The notes: a model not told the origin generated them from the letters alone. DNA of 64,000 nt from an uncultured Hyphomicrobiales bacterium (GCA_903847605.1 CAINED010000076.1:124001-188000); one strand, 5' to 3'. Positions 7,641 through 16,713 are shown, counted from the first letter of the stretch. Translations and numbers: made by a program.

Positions 7641-10600
7641 CGCTGCCGGCGTCATTGTAATCGGCGGTGTCGTTGCCGGAACTGCCGATGAGTTGATCGT
7701 TGCCCTCGCCGCCATTCAGCACGTCGTTGCCGGCGTCGCCGCTCAGATAATCGTTGCCGGCGTCGCCATAGAGCAAATCGCCTCCGTTGTATCCATAGAG
7801 TTGGTCTTCGTCCGCACCGCCGTGCAATTCGTCCACACCGCCTGCGCCATAGAGCCTGTCGAAGCCGTTGCCGCCCTCGGCAAGGTTATTTGACGTGTCG
7901 CCGGTGTCCCCAGTCGTGCGACCGGTCAAGATATCATCATCGCCGTCGCCGCCGTAAATTGCATCCGAGCCGATATCGCCGAACAGAACATCGCGATCGC
8001 CATCGCCGAAAATCGCATCGTTGCCGCTTCCGCCATAAATTGTGTCGAAGCCATCAAAGCCGTGAATCGTGTCATTGCCGGCCAGCGCGTAGATCGTTTC
8101 AAAGCTGGTTGTTCCGTCGATCGCGTCGTCACCCTGCGTGCCGGCGGTTGCGAAAGTCCCCGCGAAATCCTGTGCGCTCAGGGACGCCGGCGAAGTGCCG
8201 GAAAACTCGACCACGAAATCGGTGGAATCCAGAACGAAGTTATCATTCGTGTCGTGGATCAGAAGCGTTCGCATAGCGCCGGAGCTTGCTACACGGGCCC
8301 ACCATATCTGGGAAAATCCCGTTCCGATGTCGCTGCCGGGCAAAGCTGCGCCGACCGTGAAATTGAATCCCGTGATTTCGCCGCGGAATACCGCCGGGCG
8401 CGATACCGAGATTTCGAGACGGTCGTTTTCACCGGACGGATTGAAGTCGAGCACGCGATCGAAGGAGGCCGCCGTGGAATGGTTCGTGGACCAGGCGAAG
8501 CGATCATTACCTGTACCACCGGTCAGAATATCCGCGTTAAGGCCGCCGTTCAGGTAATCGTTGCCGTCGCCGCCGTCGATCGTGTCGTTCAGGTTCTCGC
8601 CGTAGAGCTGATCGTCACCGCCGTCGCCGTAGAGAAGGTCGTTGCCATTGAAGCCTATGATGTAATCGTTTTCGGATCCCCCGTGCAATTCGTCGACGCC
8701 GGCGGCGCCGTACATTTCATCGGCGCCGCTGCCGCCATCGGCAAAGTTATAGAGAGCGTCGAGCACGTCGTTACTCGAACGTCCGGTATAAATCTCGTCG
8801 CTATCTGCGCCGCCGTTCAGTGTGTCCGAGCCGATGCCACCAAACATCTGGTCGAATCCGGTCCCGCCATTCAGCGTGTCGTTGTTATCGCCGCCTTCGA
8901 TCCAGTCATGGCCATCATCGCCGTTGATCGTATCGTTGCCGGCTTGTCCACGCAGAAAGTCCGAGCCGCCCGATCCATTGATCGTGTCGTTGCCCGTCGC
9001 GCCGTAATAAGTGTCGCTGAGATTGGTCCCGTTGAACGTGTCGTCCCCGGGTGTTCCTACATTGGCGAATGCGCCCGTTGCGAAATCGGCCGCTGCCAAA
9101 GATGCGGGCGACGTTCCCGAGAATTCCACCACGAAATCGGTTGAATCCAGAATGAAGTTGTCGTTGAGATCGCTGATCAGCAGCGTACGTTCTTCACCGG
9201 GATTGCCGATCCTCGCCCACCAAAGCTGCGAAAAGCCTGTACCGAGATCGCTGCCGGGCAACGCCGCGCCGATGGTGAAGTTGAAGGCTGCAATCTCGCC
9301 GCGGAATGTTGCAGGCCGCGGTGCGCTGATCTGGATGCGGTCGGCCTCGCCCGCGGGATTGAAGTCGAGGACGCGGTCGTAGGCGGCGGCTGTGGAATGC
9401 TGCGACGACAGCGCCCAGACGAAGCTGTCGTTATCGCCACCGCCCAGCATGTCGTCCGAACCCGCACCGCCTTCGATTGTGTCGCTGCCGGCGCTGCCAT
9501 AAAGCGTGTCGTTGCCGTTTTCTCCCAGCAGACTGTCGTTTCCGTTCCCGCCATCGAGTGTGTCGTTACCATCGTCACCCTCTAGAAAATCGCCTCCGTC
9601 GTCACCACTCATACTGTCATTGCCGCTGCCGCCGCGAAGGACATCGTTATCCGCACCGCCGTGAAGCTCGTCGGCGCCCGAAGATCCGAAGAGAAAATCG
9701 CGTCCGCCGTCGCCGTAGGCATAATTAGAGGTCGTGTCGAGGAAGTCGCCATAGTTGCTGCCGGTGTAGAGTGTGTCACTGTCGTCGCCGCCAAAGAGCG
9801 CATCCGAACCTGCCTCTCCAAACAGCACATCCAGTCCGCCGCCGCCGTACAGCGTGTCGTGATCGCCGCCGCCGTACAGCGTGTCGTGGTCTTCGTTGCC
9901 GTATAGCGTATCGTGACCGGCGCCGCCGTAAATATTGTCGGGGCCTAGGAGACCATTGATCGTATCGTCGCCGCCGGCGCCGTAGAGATGGTCGCTGTTG
10001 GCCGTGCCATCCATAATGTCGTTGCCGGTCGTGCCGGCGGTGACGAACAGGGTGTTGGTAAAGTCCTGGACGCTCAGCGAGGCCGGTGAGGTTCCCGAAA
10101 ACTCGACGACGAAATCGCTCGTATCCAGAATGAAATTGTCGTTGGTGTCACTGATCAGCAAGGTGCGTTCTGCGCCGGGATTGCCAATGCGCGCCCACCA
10201 GATCTGCGAAAAGCCTGGGCCTACATCGCTGCCGGGAAGCGCCTCGCCGATGGTGAATGTGAAGCCGGTGAGTTCGCCACGGAACACGGCGGGGCGCGGC
10301 GTCGTAATTTGCAGCCGATCGTTCTCACCGGCAGGGTTGAAGTCGAGGATGCGGTCGAAATTTGTCGCCGTCGAGTAAAATGACAAGGACGACCAGTTGA
10401 AGCGATCGGCCCCACTTCCACCGATGAGCGTGTCAGCGCCATCCTGCCCTTCCAAAAAGTCGTTGCCCTCTCCACCGTCGAGCGTATCGTTTCCGGAATT
10501 GCCGTAAAGCTGATCGTTTCCACCTTCGCCGAAAAGGAAGTCGCCGGCCGAACCACCATAGAGGTAGTCCAAATCTGCTCCACCGTGCAGCTCGTCTATG

Positions 10601-11133
10601 CCGCCCGCGCCAAGGAGCGTGTCAGTGCCGGCCCCTCCATCGGCGAAATTGAAGTTGAGGTCGCTCTGGTCGTCGTAACCTCTTCCTGTGTAGATTGTAT
10701 CGCTGTCGGCTCCGCCATAAAGCGAATCCGAACCCCACCCTCCAGAAATGGTGTCGGATCCGCTGCCGCCGTCGAGTGTGTCATTTCCTGATCCAAGCGT
10801 CAGCAAGTCGCTGCCAGTCAGGAATGCAGAGGCTGAAGTCGCCGAATAAATATCTGCGAGCGGCAGCGAACCTGTGCTGAGCGAAAACGTCCCGAGGACG
10901 GAGAGGCTCGGGTTGAGAATCTCGATCAGGTTGTAGGCGCCGCCCGCGGGCAGTTCGGGGTCGCCGACGTACGTGAAGCCCGAACCGGAGTAGCGGATAA
11001 TGAGTCCATTACTGAGTTCGATTTCATACGAATTGGGCAGAGCGGCCCTGACCAAAACAAGCGTTGCTCCGGAAGCGCCCGGCCAGAACGAATCGAGCGA
11101 AATGCTTGGACCAGGAATGTCTATGAACGCCAT
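6040..11133 (-). CDS. RTX1: giant calcium-binding RTX repeat protein
   Basis: A 1697-residue Asp/Gly/Asn-rich protein made of blocks of GGxGxDxLx nonapeptides (for example GGSGSDTISGGWGSDSLYGG) that fold as Ca2+-binding parallel beta-rolls outside the cell. Such proteins leave by type I secretion using an uncleaved C-terminal signal, here ending DFSIVA. There is no N-terminal signal peptide. A module of about 120 residues (SFDRVLDFNP ... RTLLISDTNDNFILD) occurs three times, near residues 245-365, 568-688 and 878-993, each followed by RTX repeats. The last 530 residues match those of RTX2. No protease or lipase active site was seen, so an adhesin or surface-layer-like role is more likely. No ribosome binding site is obvious at the start. 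Confidence 0.9.
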   Translation of the reverse strand: MAFIDIPGPSISLDSFWPGASGATLVLVRAALPNSYEIELSNGLIIRYSGSGFTYVGDPELPAGGAYNLIEILNPSLSVLGTFSLSTGSLPLADIYSATSASAFLTGSDLLTLGSGNDTLDGGSGSDTISGGWGSDSLYGGADSDTIYTGRGYDDQSDLNFNFADGGAGTDTLLGAGGIDELHGGADLDYLYGGSAGDFLFGEGGNDQLYGNSGNDTLDGGEGNDFLEGQDGADTLIGGSGADRFNWSSLSFYSTATNFDRILDFNPAGENDRLQITTPRPAVFRGELTGFTFTIGEALPGSDVGPGFSQIWWARIGNPGAERTLLISDTNDNFILDTSDFVVEFSGTSPASLSVQDFTNTLFVTAGTTGNDIMDGTANSDHLYGAGGDDTINGLLGPDNIYGGAGHDTLYGNEDHDTLYGGGDHDTLYGGGGLDVLFGEAGSDALFGGDDSDTLYTGSNYGDFLDTTSNYAYGDGGRDFLFGSSGADELHGGADNDVLRGGSGNDSMSGDDGGDFLEGDDGNDTLDGGNGNDSLLGENGNDTLYGSAGSDTIEGGAGSDDMLGGGDNDSFVWALSSQHSTAAAYDRVLDFNPAGEADRIQISAPRPATFRGEIAAFNFTIGAALPGSDLGTGFSQLWWARIGNPGEERTLLISDLNDNFILDSTDFVVEFSGTSPASLAAADFATGAFANVGTPGDDTFNGTNLSDTYYGATGNDTINGSGGSDFLRGQAGNDTINGDDGHDWIEGGDNNDTLNGGTGFDQMFGGIGSDTLNGGADSDEIYTGRSSNDVLDALYNFADGGSGADEMYGAAGVDELHGGSENDYIIGFNGNDLLYGDGGDDQLYGENLNDTIDGGDGNDYLNGGLNADILTGGTGNDRFAWSTNHSTAASFDRVLDFNPSGENDRLEISVSRPAVFRGEITGFNFTVGAALPGSDIGTGFSQIWWARVASSGAMRTLLIHDTNDNFVLDSTDFVVEFSGTSPASLSAQDFAGTFATAGTQGDDAIDGTTSFETIYALAGNDTIHGFDGFDTIYGGSGNDAIFGDGDRDVLFGDIGSDAIYGGDGDDDILTGRTTGDTGDTSNNLAEGGNGFDRLYGAGGVDELHGGADEDQLYGYNGGDLLYGDAGNDYLSGDAGNDVLNGGEGNDQLIGSSGNDTADYNDAGSAVSVDLRIVSLAQNTIGAGFDTLSSVENVIGSAFDDTLISDTTAVNILTGGLGNDRYYIWQSSDLIVENAGQGTADRVDAYVNYNLASASEIETFVARLTSGMILGGSDTANRIVGESGNDTLNGNGGDDTLEGLAGNDTLTGGTGNDRLDGGSDTDTASYAGAASGVTVSLLLAGAQDTIGAGLDTLVSIENLTGSGQADTLTGNNAANLINGGAGNDTINGRGGADAMTGGAGDDRFYVDNAGDTTTETGAQGTDRVYASVNYTLGAGQSIEFLYGNAGATGLTLTGNELANNIQGNGGIDTLNGGGGDDILDGRGGADDMTGGGGNDRYYVDNASDVIHEGSADGALDFVYASVDYTLANGQYIERLYANVTTGLTLQGNDFVNSIFGASGADTLMGHAGADTLTGNAGNDRLIGGAGIDTLFGNAGTDVFVLSNVAADRDGIRDFAAEDQIEISASLFGGGLVVGSLAAIQFASNATGVATDTDQRFIYNNTNGALYFDIDGNGAGARVQIASLTGIPALTAADFSIVA
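8150..8510 (-). repeat. internal module, third copy in RTX1
   Basis: Encodes the segment from about STAASFDRVLDFNPSGEN to FVVEFSGTSPASLSAQDF. The same segment recurs at about 9060-9430 and 10025-10400, so the period is about 0.9-1 kb. This copy has VASSGAMRTLLIHDTND where the others have IGNPGxERTLLISD. Confidence 0.8.
9060..9430 (-). repeat. internal module, second copy in RTX1
   Basis: Second copy of the non-RTX module of this protein (AYDRVLDFNPAGEADRI ... LNDNFILDSTDFVVEF). It is flanked on both sides by RTX nonapeptide blocks. Confidence 0.8.
10025..10400 (-). repeat. internal module, first copy in RTX1
   Basis: First copy of the module (NFDRILDFNPAGENDRL ... TNDNFILDTSDFVVEF). All three copies keep the WWAR core and the DxNDNFxLDxxDF acidic motif, which looks like a calcium or metal site. 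Confidence 0.8.
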
Positions 11134-11363
11134 AATGTGAATCCCGGTTTCGTTCGAAATGAACCCGCGACGAACATCGCCTCATATGTGAGTGCGAGCT
11201 ACCAGCGGCAAAGCTACCCCAAATCAGAATGTTATGACAACCGCTGCCGTTGCAGTACCGCAGGGAACAACTCGATCGCGCCAGGGGAATGATCCGTATC
11301 GTACGTTCGCGCGTACACACGTCAGCGCGCCATATCGCTCGTTCCAAATAAGCGCGGAGTTTC
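11134..11363. other. divergent intergenic region between RTX1 and the DUF2147 gene
   Basis: About 230 bases with no convincing ORF. It must hold the promoters of both flanking genes. A short inverted repeat (gtacg ... cgtac, about 11301-11316) is the only structure noticed. Confidence 0.5.
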
Positions 11364-11741
11364 ATGATGTTGCGAAATATCGCATCGGCGACGGCTTTGG
11401 CTGCATTCTGTCTGGCGGCTGCCACGCCGGCGAAGGCCGAGTTGACATCGGGCATCTGGGCGCGCGGCGATGGCAATGCAAAGGTGCGCATATCGCCCTG
11501 CGGCGGCAGCCTGTGCGCCGTCAACGTGTGGATCCGCAATCCCGGCTCGGAAAAGGTCGGCGACCGGCTCGTCATGACCGTCAAGCCCACATCGCCCGGC
11601 GTTTATGAGGGATCCGCGTTCGATCCGCAACGCAACCTGCGTTTTTCCAGCCGCATCACGCTCAACGGCAACAGCATGACGACAAGCGGATGCGTTCTCG
11701 GCGGTATCATTTGCCGGACTGCGTCATGGACCCGTGAATAG
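11364..11741 (+). CDS. DUF2147 family exported protein
   Basis: A 125-residue protein with a signal peptide (hydrophobic residues about 5-20, cleavage near PAKAE at 25). The mature part shows the DUF2147 pattern: SGIWARGDGNAKVRISPCGG near the mature N-terminus, then VGDRLVMTVKP, and GCVLGGIICRTASWTR at the end. DUF2147 proteins are small periplasmic beta-rich proteins of unknown biochemical role. The next gene starts 9 bases after its stop, so the two are probably co-transcribed. An alternative ATG lies one codon downstream. Confidence 0.8.
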   Translation: MMLRNIASATALAAFCLAAATPAKAELTSGIWARGDGNAKVRISPCGGSLCAVNVWIRNPGSEKVGDRLVMTVKPTSPGVYEGSAFDPQRNLRFSSRITLNGNSMTTSGCVLGGIICRTASWTRE

Positions 11742-11750
11742 GCCGGTCCA

Positions 11751-12341
11751 TTGCGAGGCGTGATCGCGGCCATAAAAGCCTATGCGCATCATCCCGACTG
11801 GCGCGTCGCGACAGCGAACGGCGTGGCGCTTCTGGTCGCCAGCAACCAGCCCTTCTATCCGCTCTACGTCTGGTGGCTTGTCGGAGCCGATGCCGCCCTT
11901 GTTTCTCTCGTGACGTGGTTCTCCACGACTTTCTTCCTGCTAGTGCCGCATTTCTCCCGATACAATGCGACTGCGGGCCGCGTTCTGCTGGCCGCGACCG
12001 GCGCGGGCAATACGTTCGTGTGCGCCTGGGCTTTCGGCGTGCAATCGGGCGTCGAACTGTTTCTTGTTCCCTGCGCGTTGCTCGCCGTCCTGCCGTTTCA
12101 TCGGCGCGAATGGAAAATTTCCCTCAGCCTGCTTGCGGCCGGCGCGGCTCTATTTGTCGTGCTTCACAATCGCTACGGCGCGCTCCTGGTATCGCTCGAC
12201 GCGGCGCAGACTGCGAGCTTCCTGAATTTGCATATCTACAGCGTTGTTGCGCTCGCGATCTATCTCGTCTGGTCGTATGCGGGAACATGGTCGGGCAAGA
12301 ATGACAAAGAAAAAAGGGACCACGGCGCCGCAACGCCGTAG
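11751..12341 (+). CDS. small integral membrane protein of unknown function
   Basis: A 196-residue hydrophobic protein with about six predicted transmembrane segments (near residues 22-42, 46-68, 78-96, 100-114, 120-140 and 158-178) and a short charged tail (SGKNDKEKRDHGAATP). The arrangement resembles membrane domains found at the N-terminus of some bacterial signalling proteins, but no catalytic domain follows. The start is uncertain: TTG at 11751 is used, with GTG at 11760 an alternative. Its last ten or so codons lie inside the terminator hairpin of the converging gene. I do not recognise the family. Confidence 0.6.
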   Translation: MRGVIAAIKAYAHHPDWRVATANGVALLVASNQPFYPLYVWWLVGADAALVSLVTWFSTTFFLLVPHFSRYNATAGRVLLAATGAGNTFVCAWAFGVQSGVELFLVPCALLAVLPFHRREWKISLSLLAAGAALFVVLHNRYGALLVSLDAAQTASFLNLHIYSVVALAIYLVWSYAGTWSGKNDKEKRDHGAATP

Positions 12342-12347
12342 TCCCTT
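12314..12347 (-). terminator. rho-independent terminator of the amino-acid-type binding protein gene
   Basis: A long stem with GGGAC paired to GTCCC and CGGCG paired to CGCCG. On the minus strand it is followed by a T-rich run (complement of 12308-12315). It overlaps the 3' end of the converging plus-strand gene, including its stop codon. Confidence 0.8.
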
Positions 12348-12371
12348 GCTTCATTCCAGTGATCCCTGCGC

Positions 12372-13550
12372 CTATTTCGCGTTGGGATTGGCGATCTTCC
12401 AGGGATCGCGCACGTTCGGCACCGTCATGATGTCGATATTGACGAGCTTGCCATCGCGCTTCTCGACACGACGAAGGTACATGTTCTGAATGATGTCACG
12501 CTCGACCGGATCGATCGAGATCGGCCCGCGCGGGCTGTCCCATTTGCGGCCCTTGGCGAAAGCGATGAACTGGTCGCCGTTGATCTTCGGTCCGATTTCC
12601 GAGATCGCATCATACATGAGACGCATGCCGTCCCATGCGCCGACGGATCCGGCGTCCGGCACGGCGTTGGGGCCGAACATTTCGACCAGCGTCTTGCGCA
12701 GCAGCACATTCTGCGGATTAGTGTTGGTCTCCGTATAGTGGAAGCCGGAGATCGTGCCGATCACGTCGTCGCCGATGCTGGGCAGGTAGACTTCCTGCAC
12801 CTCGCCGCTGCCCGCGAGCTTGATGCCCTTGTCCTTCAGGCCGCGCTTGGCGAATTCGCGCACGATGGCGATCGACGGCGCGCCTGCCGGCATGAACATG
12901 TAGACGACTTCGGGATTCGCATTGGCGGCGCGCTCCATGTAGGGCGCGAAATCCGTCGTCGAGAGCGGAATGCGCTCCTGCCCGAGAATCTTCACGCCCA
13001 GCTTGTTGGCATGGCCGGCGACCGCCGCCTGAATGTCGTGCCCGGGCGCATAGTCGCTGACCAGAATATAAACGCTCTTGATCTTTTCTTTTTCGAACCA
13101 GGCGGGAATGGGCTCCGCAAACATGTTCACCGTGAAGCTGGTGCGCACGAAATAGGGCGACTTGCGCGTGATGATGGCCGTGCCCGAGTTCATGATGACC
13201 GCGGGAACCTTCGCTTCCGTGATCAGCTCGGCGACAGCGAGCGCTTCGGGCGTCAGCGAAAAGCCCGTGAGGAAGGAAACCTTCTCGCGCAGGATCATTT
13301 CTTCGGCGAGCTGGCGCGTGCGCGCGGGGTCGCCGGCGTTGTCGCGATAGATGATTTCGATCTTCGATCCCTTGATGCTGTCGCCGTGAATTTTCTGAAA
13401 CGCTTCCACGGATTGCTTGAATTGCGTGCCCCATACGGCGAAGGGGCCCGAGAACGGCGCGAGAAGGCCGATCTTCACGGTTTGAGCGAATGCGGCGGTC
13501 GTCGACATGACGAGCGATCCCGCCAGAGCAAGTTTCAGCAAGAATTTCAT
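12372..13550 (-). CDS. ABC transporter substrate-binding protein, branched-chain amino acid (Peripla_BP_6) type
   Basis: A 392-residue periplasmic binding protein with a signal peptide (MKFLLKLALAGSLVMSTTAAFA, cleavage after residue 22). The mature protein begins VKIGLLAPFSGPFAVWG, the hallmark first strand of LivJ-type receptors, and continues with EIIYRDNAGDPARTRQLAEE and NSGTAIITRKSPYFVRT. It would deliver a small carboxylate, amide or amino acid to a Liv-type ABC permease, but no LivHMGF genes are in the window, so it is an orphan here. A terminator lies directly after it. The ligand cannot be read from sequence. Confidence 0.88.
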   Translation of the reverse strand: MKFLLKLALAGSLVMSTTAAFAQTVKIGLLAPFSGPFAVWGTQFKQSVEAFQKIHGDSIKGSKIEIIYRDNAGDPARTRQLAEEMILREKVSFLTGFSLTPEALAVAELITEAKVPAVIMNSGTAIITRKSPYFVRTSFTVNMFAEPIPAWFEKEKIKSVYILVSDYAPGHDIQAAVAGHANKLGVKILGQERIPLSTTDFAPYMERAANANPEVVYMFMPAGAPSIAIVREFAKRGLKDKGIKLAGSGEVQEVYLPSIGDDVIGTISGFHYTETNTNPQNVLLRKTLVEMFGPNAVPDAGSVGAWDGMRLMYDAISEIGPKINGDQFIAFAKGRKWDSPRGPISIDPVERDIIQNMYLRRVEKRDGKLVNIDIMTVPNVRDPWKIANPNAK

Positions 13551-13656
13551 TCGATCCTCCCGGGCCGCTCCAGGTGGCGGCGTACCTGCATCTTAGCCGG
13601 AAAATTCTCGGTCGTAACCCGGTCAAAATCCAGATCGAAACGCCCGATCCCGGCAA

Positions 13657-15270
13657 TCACGCCACGATCGTGAAGTCCCCCGCTGTGAGAACGGGTATCC
13701 CCGTCAGCGATGCGATCTGGACGCGCGCCGTTGCGCCGTTGCCGTCGCTGTCGAAATAAAGCGCGCCGTTCGAAGTGTTGTAGATGAAGCGGTCGTCGCC
13801 ATCGCCCGCGACGCCGGTTCCGTTCGCGGCGAACTGGGTTGCAGCAAGCGAACCCGCAACGAGCCCGCCGCCGAAGAGCGCGGCTGAAACTTCGATCCTG
13901 TCGCCTGCCGCGAAGTCTCGAATGCCGTCGCGGTCGGCTGCGAGGTTCTGCAGCACGAATGTGTCCGCGCCCGCATTGCCGAACAGCGTGTCGATGCCCG
14001 CGCCGCCGATCAGGCGATCGTTGCCGGCATTGCCGGTCAGCGTGTCCGCGCCGTCGTGACCCATCAGCGTATCGTTGCCTGATGCGCCGAAGAGCGCATT
14101 GACGAGTTCGTTGCCCTGCAGTGTAAGGCCCGAAGAGGAATCGGCATAGAGGCGCTCCACATAGACGCCCGCGCCGAGCGTATAGTCGACGCTCGCATAG
14201 GCGATGTCGAGCGTCCCTTCGCTCGCACCCTCGTGCAACACGTCTGCGGCATTGTCGATATAATATTTGTCGTTGCCATTGCCGCCGGTCATGTCATCGA
14301 TGCCGCCGCGACCTTCGAGAATGTCCGCGCCGTCGTGGCCGAACAGCGTGTCGTTGCCTGTATTGCCCTGAACGTTGTTGGCGAGTTCGTTGCCGTGCAG
14401 GGTCAGCGCCGTCGCGCCGGCATTGGCGAACAGGAACTCGATGGTCTGGCCTGCGCCGAGCGTATAATTGACCGTGGTGAAGACGCGGTCGCTGCCTGCG
14501 TTGCCGGTCTCGACGACGATATCGCCGGCATTGTCGACGAAGTAGCGATCGTCGCCCGCGCCGCCGGCCATCGTGTCGACGCCTTCGCGTCCGTTGATTG
14601 TGTCGTTGCCACCGCCGCCGTTGATCGTGTTGGCGCTATTGTTGCCGGTGAGCGTGTCGTTGAAGGCCGAGCCGATGAGAGTTTCGATATTGGCCAGCGT
14701 GTCCGTGCCTGCGCCGAGCGTGTTTTGCGCGGTCGCCAGCAGCAGGCTGACTGTTACTGCGGATGTCGCTGTCGCGTAGGTCGCGGTGTCGGTGTCCGCG
14801 CCGCCGTTCATCACGTCGTTGCCGGCGCCGCCGTCGAGCGTATCGTTGCCATTGCCGCCATTCAGCGTGTCATTGCCATCGAGACCGTTCAGCGTATCGT
14901 TTCCGCCATTGCCATTCAGCGTGTCGGCGCCGGTGTTGCCATCGATGCGATTGGCGGTGTCGGAGCCACCGAGCGACATGCCCGTAGTCAGGCGCGCGAT
15001 CATGGTTTCGATCTCTGAGGTCGCGCCGAGCGTGACGTTGGCGAAAGCCTCGACGCGATCTGCCGTGCCCTGACCGGCAAGCTCGATGGCGAGGTCCGTC
15101 GACTGGTAGAGATAGTAGCGGTCGTTACCGAGGCCGCCGCGCAATTCATTGGCGGCGATGAGATCGCTGATGAGCATATCGTTGAAGTTCGAGCCTATCA
15201 GGTTCTCGATGCTTACAAGCGTATCCGTCCCTGCGCTTCCTGTGTTCTGCGCCCCGGCGACCCGCATGTC
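13657..15270 (-). repeat. C-terminal RTX cassette, copy in RTX2
   Basis: Counterpart of 6040-7640. The two are colinear over about 530 residues, whereas the sequence upstream (laminin-B-like here, triple module in RTX1) is unrelated. Confidence 0.8.
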
Positions 15271-16713
15271 GATATCGACCGCCGCGGAAGCGCCCGCGTA
15301 GCTCGCCGTGTCGATATCCGCGCCGCCATCGAGCAGATCGTTGCCCAGGCCGCCGTTCAGAGTATCGTTGCCGGCGAGGCCGGACAGCGTATTGGCGCCA
15401 TCGCTTCCGGTCAGGACGTTTGCACTGCTATTGCCGGTCATATCTATATTCGTAAGGCCACTCGCGGCTATCGCGAGGACGCCCGTCTCCAAAGTCAACA
15501 CGCCATCAAGAGTCGTATCGCCATCGACAACGAGATTGTTGACGGCGATATCGACGGCGCCAATGTTAACATTCAGTGCGAAGGGATTTACCAGGACCAG
15601 CTTGTCGCCGTCGGATGCGCCGGCCAGCGCATCTCCAAGCGTCGCAAAGACGCCTTCCAGATTTTGGCTTGGCGCAGGTTCGAACCGCTCCCAGGCGATC
15701 GTGGGGCCGCTTGGCGCGAGCATGACTACATTGTCGATATGGCCCTGCTCCGCCCCGACTACGAATTCTCCGAGAATCTGAATTTCGACAATATTCGAAA
15801 GCGCTTCTTGTATTTGCTCATCGGTTGCGACTGCTCCGGTCCCGCTGCCAATGCGCCAGTTCGACGTCGAGTTGAGCGTCACGGAATTGTGCAGCCACAC
15901 ATTGCTTGCGGGCGATGGCAAATCCAGGACGATTGAGATCGTGGCGCCGGAAATTCTTATGTCAGGCCCATCGTAGTTCACATTCCCGACGCACAGAACG
16001 TCGTATGAAAACGTTCCGCCGAAGAAGTTGCTCTTGTCTCCGAGAAATTTTGGTGGCGCGTAATAAAAGACAGAGTCTCCAAGAACGGCATCGACAAAAG
16101 TGAAATCGTGTCCGATCGGGTCAAAACCTTGACTTTGCACATCTCCGAACACAGTCCAGTTTTCAGCGCTTTCATCGAAGGTCGACGCAATCAAGAGCGG
16201 CGTCGTCATGTCCAAAGGTCTTGAAGTAAGGCGAACATTGTCCAATGAAGATGTATCAATTCCGCTGGCGTGATCGCTCAGGATCTGGATTGAAGCGACA
16301 GCGGACAGAACGTTGTAAATCTCCGCTGCAGACGCGCGCGCTCCGCCGATCGAACTCACCCGCCAATTCGCGGTTGCGTCAAGTACAACATTGAATGTCT
16401 GCCAGTTCGTCGACAAATCCGGCAGGTTGATAACCAGAACTGTGCCGTTGACGCCGATGAGGCGGATGTCCGCATAATTGAATGAGCCGAGCAAAGTTTC
16501 TTTCATATCGAAGCTCAAAACGCCGCGATAGAATTCAGACAGATTTCCGATAAATTCCGGCCCGGCTACGTAATATAAATCAGGGGACGCATCGTCCGTA
16601 CCCGTGAGGTATCCGCCGGGATTTCCGCCAGTGGGGACATAGGCCAAAGTCCCCGAGCCAACGATGGTCCAGCCCTCGGAATCCACATTGAAGTCGCTCA
16701 ATATTTCCGTCAT
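13657..16713 (-). CDS. RTX2: RTX protein with two N-terminal laminin-B-like domains
   Basis: About 1018 residues. ATG at 16713 is chosen because GGAGG lies 5 bases upstream; an in-frame ATG at 16725 has weaker support. Residues about 1-165 and 170-335 are two copies of a domain with the pattern D/ESEGWT ... FIGNLSEFYRGVLSFDM and FLGDKSNFFGGTFSYDV, resembling the laminin B (domain IV) fold. A linker rich in short beta strands follows, then RTX nonapeptides. The final 530 or so residues match RTX1 closely, ending GDFTIVA. It is probably secreted by a type I system and extracellular; carbohydrate or surface binding by the N-terminal domains is an inference. Confidence 0.88.
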   Translation of the reverse strand: MTEILSDFNVDSEGWTIVGSGTLAYVPTGGNPGGYLTGTDDASPDLYYVAGPEFIGNLSEFYRGVLSFDMKETLLGSFNYADIRLIGVNGTVLVINLPDLSTNWQTFNVVLDATANWRVSSIGGARASAAEIYNVLSAVASIQILSDHASGIDTSSLDNVRLTSRPLDMTTPLLIASTFDESAENWTVFGDVQSQGFDPIGHDFTFVDAVLGDSVFYYAPPKFLGDKSNFFGGTFSYDVLCVGNVNYDGPDIRISGATISIVLDLPSPASNVWLHNSVTLNSTSNWRIGSGTGAVATDEQIQEALSNIVEIQILGEFVVGAEQGHIDNVVMLAPSGPTIAWERFEPAPSQNLEGVFATLGDALAGASDGDKLVLVNPFALNVNIGAVDIAVNNLVVDGDTTLDGVLTLETGVLAIAASGLTNIDMTGNSSANVLTGSDGANTLSGLAGNDTLNGGLGNDLLDGGADIDTASYAGASAAVDIDMRVAGAQNTGSAGTDTLVSIENLIGSNFNDMLISDLIAANELRGGLGNDRYYLYQSTDLAIELAGQGTADRVEAFANVTLGATSEIETMIARLTTGMSLGGSDTANRIDGNTGADTLNGNGGNDTLNGLDGNDTLNGGNGNDTLDGGAGNDVMNGGADTDTATYATATSAVTVSLLLATAQNTLGAGTDTLANIETLIGSAFNDTLTGNNSANTINGGGGNDTINGREGVDTMAGGAGDDRYFVDNAGDIVVETGNAGSDRVFTTVNYTLGAGQTIEFLFANAGATALTLHGNELANNVQGNTGNDTLFGHDGADILEGRGGIDDMTGGNGNDKYYIDNAADVLHEGASEGTLDIAYASVDYTLGAGVYVERLYADSSSGLTLQGNELVNALFGASGNDTLMGHDGADTLTGNAGNDRLIGGAGIDTLFGNAGADTFVLQNLAADRDGIRDFAAGDRIEVSAALFGGGLVAGSLAATQFAANGTGVAGDGDDRFIYNTSNGALYFDSDGNGATARVQIASLTGIPVLTAGDFTIVA

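Noticed and set aside
6616..7893. 425-codon plus-strand frame inside RTX1
   Set aside because: The repeated Val/Ala/Ile pattern is the antisense image of GGxGxD codons; the same occurs in RTX2 and RTX3.
6040..11133. Regularly spaced DNA repeats that could suggest a CRISPR array
   Set aside because: The period and variation follow codons of RTX nonapeptides; there are no constant repeats with unique spacers.
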